Origin: Leuctra nigra
Lineage: Eukaryota; Arthropoda; Insecta; Plecoptera; Leuctridae
NCBI GenBank assembly: GCA_934045905.1
Contig: OW203766.1
Location: 23,120,309-23,184,308, forward strand
Reading direction: 5' to 3'
DNA: 64,000 nucleotides
Position numbers and translations under genes: made by a program. This document shows positions 43,101 to 55,100 of this stretch, in pieces. Numbering within the stretch: position 1 is the stretch's first letter; every line of letters begins with the position of its first letter. The notes under the pieces are model-generated. The model did no database searches. It saw nothing but the letters and a program-made list of their open reading frames with translations, and was not told where the DNA came from.

Positions 43101-46100
43101 TCACGGCTGGCCAGGAGGAGGAAAGAACTATGTCAGTTCTTTTATTGTCAACAGTCTATACAAACAAGGCTTTAACAGTCGTTATGTGCATTTCTTTAGT
43201 GGCCTTATTCATTTTCCATTGCACAAGGAGACTGATATTTATCTGGTAAATTGCATAATTATTATTCTCAATTCAATACTACCTAATCTTTTACTAAATA
43301 GGACTTGTCTGAAACATTCAATACTGTCCAATACTTGGTTAAAACCAATACTTGGTGTGCTTTGCTTGGGTAGTTACATATTCAGAGTCATACAGATGTG
43401 ACTTTCTGCAATTAAGTGCACAAGTACCAACTCATAAAACTTACATTTCAGACCAGTCCTAACTAGGTTTTAAGTAGGTAACCCACTATGAAACACTTGT
43501 TGATTTTTAGATGCATTTGTCGGACTGGATCAGGGGTAATGTTTCACTCTGTAATCGTTCTATCTTCATCTTTGATGAAGTCGATAAAATGCAGGAGCAC
43601 ATTTTAGATGGGGTAAAGCCCTTTATTGACTACCATACCAGCATAGACAACGTAGACTTTAGGTGAGTACATAATTTTCATTCCATTCTTATTTCCATTC
43701 TTTTTCATTCTTATTAAAATGTTGTTCCCGCAAATGGCAATCACTATCTTGCATACACTCGGCACAACAAAAATTGATTGGCGAACAAATTTAAATGACT
43801 GCTGGTCATCTTCCATACCAATTAAAGTTTGTTATCATCAACTATAAGGCACTAGCCAAACTATCTCCCGCTAGGGTGCTGCCATAGGTTTTGTGACAAG
43901 TGTGAAGTAAGCTGTTCGTGCCACTCAAAATTAAAACTCGCGAAACTTTATTTTGACATGCGTAAGAAGATGAACTCACTGTTTAGATACATAGATTTTT
44001 TACTCTAGTATAATTAAATGTGTAAAAATAAGAAGATAGTGCAATATCTAAAGCAAATTCTATTTCAATCTGAAGCGACACCCTCTCAATTGTTTTAATT
44101 GGAAGTTACAAAATTCCATTAAGCAGTGAGTCAGTTCAAGAGAGCACTGGAAACAAAAATAATTCTGTGAGCTGTCATTATATGATCAAAATATCATTAT
44201 TACACTATCATTTCTAATAATTATCCACTATTTCGTTAAATAACCAAATATCAACATTAATTATTATAATATAACATAAAAATACGGACTGTGGGGTAAG
44301 AAATGCGTTGATTTAAAAAGCACAGCCTCGACGCTAGCGCCAAAGTGGCCGATCCCGTCGTCCTAGCTTGGCATCGCCCCATCTTTGAAATGTGAGGTCA
44401 CCTACTAGAGTGAGACAGCGAGATTGCTTGGACGGACTTCTGATGGTGTGATCTAACATTTTTCAGTCAATCAGATTTATTGAACGATCAATTTTAGTTG
44501 TGCCAAGTGTACCTACAAAAAGTTAAGTTATAAAATGAATGATTTAATTTACATTACATTTTTGTTTCAGGAGATCAGTTTTTATTTTCATATCAAACAG
44601 TGGTGGTAGTCTCATTACTAACCACATGTTGGAATTGTGGGCAGAAGGAAAGAAACGGGAGCAGCTCCAACTGAGGGACTTTGAAGACTTGTTACGGAAA
44701 AATGCCTTCAACGACAAAGGTTGGTTACGCAACACGAATTGGTTTACGAATTGGTTGTGTGACTCAACACTAGTTACTTAATTAATCCTAAACCATCTTC
44801 AAATAATACCCTACTGTTGGGTGATAAATTCGTAGCATTATGTATTTCCTTTTCTAGTAATTTTTATTAATTTTATGTAGTACAATTAAAAAGGGTGAAG
44901 CTACTTCTGGCCAGATTTAAACTTATATTTATTAATTAATAACTAAGATTATGAGTACTCATCACTGAGGTGTAGATAGCTATAGTCCATCATGGTCCAT
45001 CATCTCATTAGATAGTTCATCATCAATATAGTTTTTGTCATGAATTTTCTCTTCGTGCACTTTTCTTTCCCCTTTGCCGCCTTCTTTTCTTGATTAATAT
45101 TCTTCTTTTAATAACAGTTATTTATGACATTTCTTCTAGTAATTATTTTTTTTAAACGATACACACAACATTCTTCTTCTAATCTTACATTTCAACTGCC
45201 TCTTTTTCCAATTCAAATTCCCCACCATCCAATCTCATTCTGAACACCATACCATATTTTTCCATTGTTGTGGCTTTACAGTTTTGAACCCTTTTTATTT
45301 TAAACCTCGACCCCAAAGGTGATATGTTTCGAAAAGATAACTTAATATTTTTTAAAGACATTTTATAATATAAATTAATGTTTTAAGAATTTAAATATAA
45401 CTGTAATAATATTCTGTACTACTTATTTACTTTAATATAATTGAATCCTGAATAAAATATGATTTTAATGTCATTATTTATGTTATAATTTTGATCGCCA
45501 TAGAAACAATCACGGCCTTCTATAAATTCATAAGGAACCACTTGTTGTTTACAACCTAGATAACTCTCCCTGGTACAGTAGTGCTACAATACCCCACTAT
45601 GGAATATAGAAATATACTTGCTTTATTACATACCACCCCACTATCGTGAATGTCCATTTTTGTATTTTGCTTTCAATTGTTGCTTTACAGTTCCTTCAAA
45701 GACATGTATGGTTTCAAGAGTATCGTATTATACACTCCTTTCAAAATTCCTTCCTTGGTCTTCAATTCATACGTATTGTTTCCTTTCACTTTAGAAACAA
45801 TATAAGGCCCTTCAAATATATGGAAAAACTTCTTAGTTTCCTTTGACATAAAATTGGAAACATGTATTGCTCGTAATAATACCAAATCATTTGTTTTGAA
45901 AGTCGTTTTCTTCGTATACTTTTCTTCATGATACTTCTTTCTTTGAGCACCTTTATTCTTCAATCTATCCCCAGCCATTACAATCTTCATGTCGATATCA
46001 ATTTCACTACCGTTATTTTCAGGAAAATCGATATTTTTAGCACTGTTGGATATGTATTTTTGATTGTAATGTAGTTCCATAGGCATAAACCCTGCACTTT

Positions 46101-49100
46101 CATGAAAACTTACGTTTAACCAATGTTCAATTTTAGGAACCCATTGTACCCATGAGTTATGTTTGTTGGAACAATATGTTCGAAACATGCGACCTAAACT
46201 ACGCATGACTCTTTCACTAGGGTTTGATTGTGGGTGTCGAATAGTCGAATGAATTGCGATTACTTGATTTGCTTGCAAAGTGTTGTACCATAAACCAGAC
46301 GTATATTGGGTTCCATGATCAGATAAAATTCGTTCCGGAATTTGAACTTGTTTGAAATATAATTCCAATTTCCCAACTACTGCCACTGCCGTAGCCTGCT
46401 TCAATGTATACAATTTTACTAACTTGGAGAATAGATCAATAAACACCAGAATATATCTGATTCCAAACTTTCCTCTTGGAAGAGGTCCGTACAAATCTGT
46501 GGCAACAATCTGGCCTGGTTTGCTGGGAATGATAGGAGTATAAGTACCTCTTGATGTTCTATTAGGATGCTTAACCCGCTGACAAATGTCACAACTTGCT
46601 AGAATTACTCGAATAATTCTTGCCATGTTCTTGAAATAGTAAAGCTTTCTCATTGCCATGTGGCATTTACGTTCTCCGAAGTGTCCGAATTCTTCATGCA
46701 CTTCAATTATCAAGTCCTTCATGATCGTCGTAGGTATGCATAATCTCCATCCATCATCATTTTTCGCTTTGTGAAATAATTTCGTCCCGGAAATCTTGAA
46801 TTGTTGATTTTGACTGTTATCATTCGGCTCATTCAATTTCTGTATAATCTCTCTAAACTGTGGGTCCTGTTCTTGTTCAGTTTGTATCTTTTCAAACCTC
46901 TTCTTCATGCTTAAACTGCATGATAATATAATTTCATATATTCCAATTTCCTTATCTTCACAAGTTTCTTGGTATATTTTTCCCTCTGCCGTTCCTGGTA
47001 ATCTACTTAATGTATCTGCAATTACGTTAGATTTTCCCGAACAATGTCGAATTTCAAAGTTAAACTGTTGTAACCAGAGTACCCAACGAGTTAATCTTCC
47101 AGATAATAATCTACATTTCATCAAGAATGTAAGTGCTTGGTGATCAGTAACAATTATGAATTTTCTCACACCTTGAACGAACAATCTAAACTTCTCAACA
47201 GCAAACACAATTGCCAAACATTCCTTTTCAGATACATTATAATTGATCTCCGAAGTTTGTAACAGTCTTGAAGCCATATTAATGATCTGCATTTCACCAT
47301 CATCATCCTTTTGATATAAAATACCAGCAATACCATAGTGACTTGCATCACATTGAATGTAAAATTCTTTGTTCATATCCGGATACAACAACTGCACATT
47401 GTTTACAAACAATTCTTTGAGTTCTTCAAATGCCTTCTGATGCTTTTCATTCCATCTCCATGTTGCTTTCTTCTTCAACAATTCCCTTAATGGTTCCATT
47501 TTATTTGCAAACTGATTTGTAAATTTCCGAAAATAACTGCAAATACCAATCAATCCCCTCAATTGCTTTTGATTTTTCGGCGTAGGCCAATTTTTAATAA
47601 CATCCAATTTTTTCGAGTCGGGTCGAATTCCTGTACGATCTAAAGTATGACCAAGAAACGAAACTTGGTCTCTGCACCATTTTGATTTTTTCAAGTTTAT
47701 TGTTACACCATAGTTCTTGAATCGTTTGACTATCATGTTCAGTTTTTCTATATGTTCTTCAAAAGTTGTGCTTGTCACTAGAATATCATCCACATATATA
47801 ACAGTTGAATCTCTTAAGTCTTCTCCTAATACATGTTCTAATCCTCTTGAAAAAGCTGCGCCGCTTACGGAAAGTCCAAATGGCAATACCTTAAAGCAAT
47901 ACACTCTACCGCCGTATTTAAATGCAGTATACTTCCTGCTATGCTCCTCCAAAGGAATTTGCCAAAACGAGGAATTTAAATCAATAGTGGATAACCATCT
48001 GCTCTCAAAATGTTGCTGCAGCAATTCGTCAGGATCTAACGGTGTCTCATGTTCTGGAATAAGGATCTCATTTAACCTTCTTGCATCTAAACATAATCGA
48101 ACTGACTGATCCTTTTTTATGTTAACTACCAAAGGATTTATGTAAGGTGATGTCATTTGTTCAATTATTCCCCACTCGATCATATTTTTTAACTGCTTTT
48201 CAACAGCCTCTCTATGTGCAAAAGCAACTGGATAGCTTTTGTTGTAATAAAATCCATTATTCCTGACTTTAATAGTATATTCATAATCTTTTATTAATCC
48301 TGGTTTATTTGTGAATATCTCTTTATATTTAACTAATAAGTCTTTCAACTCTTCCTTCTGTACATCATTTAACAATGTTAAATTCTTAATGCTTTCAAGA
48401 ATCTCATTGTTGTATGTATTACATTCTCCATCCAATCTTCTTGAATTATTCTCATGCTCATAATTCAACTCTATGGCCATTAATTCTGAAATTTTTGTTT
48501 TTTCGAATTGTACCATTTTTCTGTTAATCTCTTTGCCCTGAATATAAACTGTTTTCGTGTCAAAGCATATATTCATAGATAATTGTGCCAATATGTCCAC
48601 TCCCAGTATCAAATCCCTTCTCAAATCAGGCACAACTAAACAGATTATTTCTATTTGGATATCATCTATATTTATGGAAAGAAATGCTTGTCGAGTTATC
48701 TTCTTTCCTCGAGCTTGTGTTGCACCAACTATGGTAATTCCAATAACAGGAAAGATCTCAATGTCTTTATTTTTCTCCAGTAAACTTTCAAATACAACTT
48801 CATTCATGCAAGTCACTTCACTTCCTGTATCAATTAATGCAATCATAAATCTTTCCTTAAGTTTAACTAAAATTTCTGGGCATTTGATTAAATTGGTATT
48901 CATTTCTTCGTTTAAGTCATCTTCTTCTAAAAGTTCTTTACCATTAACTAACCGGACACTATTAATGTTTTGCACTAGATTTGTAGTCACGTAGTCAGTG
49001 CTTATTCTGCGCGACTCATTCCATTTCCCTGTACATCATTCCACGATGTACTTTGTTGGTAATTATTCTGGTTACTTTGATCTTGTTGATTATTTCCTCT

Positions 49101-52100
49101 TCCACAACCATGCTGATCTCCACGTCCTCCTTGACTTGCACCTTTTCCTCTACCACGTTGATCACCTTGACCTTGATTCTGTACATCATTCCATGATGTC
49201 CCTTGTTGGTAATTATTCTGGTTACTTTGATCTTGTTGATTATTTCCTCTTCCCCAACCATTTTGATCTCCACGTCCTCCTTGACTTGCACCTCTTCCTC
49301 TACCACGTTGATCACCTTGACCTTGATATCTAATACCATTTCCCTGTATTTCATTCCATAATGTCCCTTGTTGGTAATTATTCTGGTTACTTTGCCCTTG
49401 TTGACTATTTCCTCTTCCCCAACCATTTTGATCTCCACGTCCTTGATTATGTCGCATTTGATCTGTATGAATATTGTTGTTGTTATTCTCATTTTGTTGT
49501 CCCCTTCGGAATATTCCATTTTGTTGGAAATTATCATTCATCTGTACGCAATGTAGATTTTCATGCTCACATTCGATTAGCTGTTCTAACATCTCTTTCG
49601 TACTCTTCCGATACATGTGAAGTACCTCTCGTGTATTAATTGGGAAATGTCGCAATATTTGTTTTGCCAATTCTTCGTCTTTCATTTTATTTGGCAAGTA
49701 TCCAACCAGCCTCACAAGTCGTTTAAAATACAATGACATTGTAGTCCTTCCCAGATATCTTCCATTGTACACTTCCTCAAGAACATAACTTTGCTGCGAG
49801 CTTCCCCAGTATTTTTCAATTATTCCTGTTTTGTATTCATCATATGATTCATAAGTTTGTTCTCGATACCAGCTCCTTGCAGTGTCCCTTATTACTGATG
49901 CTGCTATCATTAACTTTTGATGTTCAGTAATTCCATTGATATTCCGAAATCTCATTTCTATTAAACGAATGTACTCTAATACATGTAACTGATCATTTTT
50001 ACCATTGAATATAATACCATTCATTCGTAATTCTTCACTGATTTGTCCAACAATGTTGATTCCACAAACCGATCCACTACACGTTATTTTAGACTGTCCC
50101 ATAGCACTAGTCAGCTTCTTCTCGATTTCCTCATTTTTAATATTTATTACATTGATCATTTGTGTACAGTTTCCCTTAAATTCTTCAACATTTTCCTTTA
50201 CCTCTTGAACTTCAGCTTTCCATTGATCTTCCCTAAGATTCTCATGTTTTGACAATTGCCACGTTATTCCATCATCTAATTTCTTAATCTTTCTCTCTAT
50301 TTCTTCCTCAAAATCAATCCTTTTACTTTCCACTTCTTCGAACTTGTGATTAACATCTTCTACTTTTTCTTCAATGCAATCCACACGTTCTTCTACTATC
50401 TTGACTCGTTCTAGCATTTTGTTGTTTTGATTTAACAATACATCAAACCTTTTAAAGCAATTATCAATCGTTTCCTTATCTTCTTTCCGAATTTGTTCAC
50501 ATTGTTCATATCTTTCCTTATCTTCTTTCCGAATTTGTTCCTCTTTTTCATTGTTTTCCTCATCCTTATCTATTAATCTCTTACACAATTTTTCTATTGT
50601 CTCTCTATCATTGTGAATCAACTCAAACACTTCATTTTTCATTTTCCGCATATCATCGGTAAGATTCTTGATTGACTCTCCTATATTTTCTTCAAATGAC
50701 TTTTCAACCTCACTCCTTAAATCTCCCATCTCTGTCTCAACCTCATTGCCTGTAATACCATCCATGACTTCTAATAAACTAAACACCAATTCCAATTACT
50801 AAACTACTTAATCTCAGGTCTTGTGTTGATTTTAAGATCAGTTCTTAAAAAGCCTCTCACGTTGGGCGCCAATTTTGTGACTCAACACTAGTTACTTAAT
50901 TAATCCTAAACCATCTTCAAATAATACCCTACTGTTGGGTGATAAATTCGTAGCATTATGTATTTCCTTTTCTAGTAATTTTTATTAATTTTATGTAGTA
51001 CAATTAAAAAGGGTGAAGCTACTTCTGGCCAGATTTAAACTTATATTTATTAATTAATAACTAAGATTATGAGTACTCATCACTGAGGTGTAGATAGCTA
51101 TAGTCCATCATGGTCCATCATCTCATTAGATAGTTCATCATCAATATAGTTTTTGTCATGAATTTTCTCTTCGTGCACTTTTCTTTCCCCTTTGCCGCCT
51201 TCTTTTCTTGATTAATATTCTTCTTTTAATAACAGTTATTTATGACATTTCTTCTAGTAATGATTTTTTTTAAACGATACACACAACATTCTTCTTCTAA
51301 TCTTACATTTCAACTGCCTCTTTTTCCAATTCAAATTCCCCACCATCCAATCTCATTCTGAACACCATACCATATTTTTCCATTGTTGTGGCTTTACAGT
51401 TTTGAACCCTTTTTATTTTAAACCTCGACCCCAAAGGTGATATGTTTCGAAAAGATAACTTAATATTTTTAAAGACATTTTATAATATAAATTAATGTTT
51501 TAAGAATTTAAATATAACTGTAATAATATTCTGTACTACTTATTTACTTTAATATAATTGAATCCTGAATAAAATATGATTTAAATGTCATTATTTATGT
51601 TATAATTTTGATCGCCATAGAAACAATCACGGCCTTCTATAAATTCATAAGGAACCACTTGTTGTTTACAACCTAGATAACTCTCCCTGGTACAGTAGTG
51701 CTACAACCCTGGGCTTGACCAGGGTCAAAAAATTGAATGTGTTTACACTATATGACACTAAAGTTCGTTCACGATAAGAATATCACTGACGTTTTAGTCG
51801 ATCACGTCGTTCATTGGTCAGTCACTTGAACACTGCCCTGTCAATGGCAAGACTTTCTTCTTTGTATTATTGAAATTGTATAAATTATGTCAAATACACA
51901 ATTTTTAATAGTAGTAAATATTATAAAAATTCAATAAATTGATTTATTTTTATCTACAGCCGTATTATACACTTTTTTATTATTATATTGATATTTACAT
52001 GTTTAGGAATATGTTCACTTGACTACGGTAGTACACGCCGCCCTTTACGATGTATTTACAGCTTTTGTCATTGAACAAAACCAATCAAGAAGGCAGTGGA

Positions 52101-55100
52101 TACCGTAAGATTTCTTTGTTTTTTCTTTTTCAAACGTCAAATGCCGCTGTCAAAATCAAAATGTACCTAGCAATGATTGGCACAGTTTGTTGATTCTTTG
52201 GATAATAAAGGTAATAATTTATTAAGTAGTTCATTTATTAATGCAGTATAATGCAAACATTTCCATTATTTTGTGTTTCAAGTAAAATGATAAGATTACA
52301 GAGCTCACGGGGATGAAAAGGTAACCAGTTTCGCCTCAGGTCAAATTCGCCTCGGGTTGAAACCCGATGGACTGGGGTCATAGTTTCCGCGGGCTGGACC
52401 CGGGGCGATCAGGTGTAAACACGTTTTATTTCTTGACTCGGGTCGGACTGAGGTTTCAACCCGGGGCAATAGTGTAGTGTGAAAGCAGCTTTTAAGTGAA
52501 TTGCCTATTATTAGCTGGTGTAATTAGTTAGGTACCTACAAAGCAAGAGCCACGATCAGAAAATCAATCTCTTCAGCAATAAAATTTTGTCATGTTAGTC
52601 TGCCAACGAAATGGGGAAGTTGTAATTTTACTTAATGTTCGCAAAAACGTAGATTTTGAAATAGGTGTGGTGTGTCTCCTCCTACCTACGCAATAAGTGA
52701 CATGTGAAATATAGTTTACATTCTTCACTAGGTAAACAGGTATAGATAGAGCCCAGATTCCTATGTTGCAAGAGTCACAGTCATCAAGCAGTTGGGTTTA
52801 TATGTTGCAAGAAATGAGTTATCGAGTGGAGGCTATTGGATGTTTTTCTCACCTTTATTTGAATACCAGGTAGGATACCAGTAATCGTCTTCCTTGAAAT
52901 GTTGACTGCACACAAGGGCCCATTTGGATGGTTTATCTTCTGGGTTTAGTTTCAGAACTGAGATCCATTTATCAAAAATAATTTGATTCTTTGGAAAAGT
53001 ATGAAAGTTGATGGTATCATGATTAATAAGAGCTTTTCTATTTGAATTGTAGCACATGGGCACAGAACAGCATCGTCCACCATATTTAAATACCATTTCA
53101 TGTAATATACAAACAATTAATCCATTTATATTTCGAAATTAAACAAGGAACAACCTCCCCCGAATTTGTCCATAACCTAACCAAACCACCTTCGGCTTCA
53201 TTACACAGCTGACCTTGAACAAACAAGTGCAACAGCTGTTTTGACAGTTGTCGCTGTCACATCACTTTCGCCGTTCGCCGAAGAATTCGAATTCGATAGA
53301 AATGAAGTATTGTTCTCAATCAATCTCATAAAAAGTTTTCTTACCTAAGTGTTATGAATAAAATATCATAGTCTTCATTTGCAAGATAGTTTTAAAATTC
53401 ATTTTACATAGGTAGATTTAACCTAACTTCCCTCGAAAACACCAGTCATCCACCAGTGACACCACCAATGATCAGACACCAGTGACCTGTTGTCAGTGAC
53501 AACAGCAATGGAGACCTTAAATATTACTAATTCCAACAAGAAAAATGTGTATAAGTGGTGTTATGTATCATCTTGCCGCTCTACATCCATATCGACACCA
53601 GGCAAGATATTTGTGAGCGTTCCGAAAGACTTTGACCGGAGAAATATCTGGCTGAAAGCTGCTCGCCGTGATCTTAGTCGCAAGCCACTCTCCCCGACCT
53701 CACAGTTATATTGTTGTGAGGACCATTTTAATGTAGGTTTAATACTATCAGACTGCATATCTTTCTAAAGTTCATTCACGATTAGAATAGCAAGTCGATC
53801 ACGTCGTTCATTGGTCTTTTACGTGAACACTACCGTTTCAATGGCAAGACTTTCTTCTTTGGATTATTGAAATTGTATAAATTATATGAAATTTACACTA
53901 TGTTTAATAGTAAAAATATTAGAAATATTCAATAAAATTAATTAATTTTTATCTACAGTATATTTTTGATTATTGCATTGATATTTACATGCGTACGTAT
54001 ACGTTCGCTTGACTCAGTAGTACACGGCCGCCATTACGGCTTGCTATTCTAATCGTGAATGAACTTTAATTCTTCTTAATCTTAATCCTATCTTAATTCT
54101 TTCTTCATCAAACTTAAGATATAAAAATATAGGTACACTTGGCCAAACAAAAATTGAATGTTCAATAAATCTGATAGGCTGATAAATGTAAGATCGCGCC
54201 ATCAGAAGTCAGTCTCAGCGATCTCATTGTCTCACTCTAGTAGGTGACCTCACATTTCAATGATAATAACAAGCTTTGATTGGTTATGGGACATGACCAG
54301 CTCAGTCATTCATATTTGGTCAACATTCAATTTTTGTTTGGCTAAGTGTACATTAGTACTATGTACTAGAAAGTAGTTCATGGTAAGAACTAAGAAGTAT
54401 GGCAAGGATTTTTGCTAGGGTGGACAGCAAGTAAGGTCTTACCTACTAGTTTTAGGTAATCTCTTTCTGATTTATTTCTTTACTTCTAGATGGAGGAAGA
54501 TATGGAGAATTATATCCGATTTAAGTTGATGGGCGGGTATTTGAAATCCAAGAAGAGTGTTGTACCACATCGCTTCGATTGTGAAATACAAAATAATGTT
54601 AGTTCTAAAATCGTTCCTGATGCTACAATAAACTGGGACCCACAACCTTTGGCAAGAGAAGCATTGAGCACCTTCAAACTTCATAATGGTAAATATTATT
54701 AGGGCTCCCTGGCTCCTCATCCTCAGGTCCGTCTCCCCCTCAAAACCCTCCAAACACCGGCGGTCCGCTACCATAATGGACTGACACTCCGAGCAGTGAT
54801 GGACTCGGAACAGTGCCTTTTGGATTGACTCCTCCCCATGTCCTACATGACTATGAGACCATAAATATTGTCTGTCCCACTCCCACCCTAACGTTGCAGT
54901 GGATCCTTTAGCAAAACAATATTCTATATCAACACAAATAACAATGACAAATACACTTATCACCAGCAAAATTTAAAATTTTCATTCATAAAAATCAAAA
55001 GGTCTGTTCGTTTACCCTGCCAAAAGCTACAGCAAACTGCCACAAGCACACATCATCCAATCAGATCGTTCCTCTGTAACTTGTGGCAGTTTGCTGTAGC

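Larger units (their letters stand above)
44758..51705 (-). mobile_element. Gypsy-like LTR retrotransposon, 6.95 kb, nearly intact
   Basis: It has LTRs of 831 and 830 bp that start TGTGACTC and end GCTACA as written on the plus strand. They differ at about two bases and one indel. Reading on the minus strand: 5' LTR (50876-51705), a primer-binding site TGGCGCCCAACG of Lys-tRNA type four bases inside it (50852-50871), gag (49002-50795), pol (45685-48990), 3' LTR. Pol order is protease, RT, RNase H, integrase, which is Gypsy type. No env frame is present. The flanking bases (GGTTG and ACCCT) do not match, so no target duplication is seen. It sits in torsin intron 4, antisense to the gene. Confidence 0.93.

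Noticed and set aside
49016..49537. 173-codon frame overlapping gag
   Set aside because: It is the other frame of the gag tandem repeats; its repeated composition follows from the repeat and no domain is seen.
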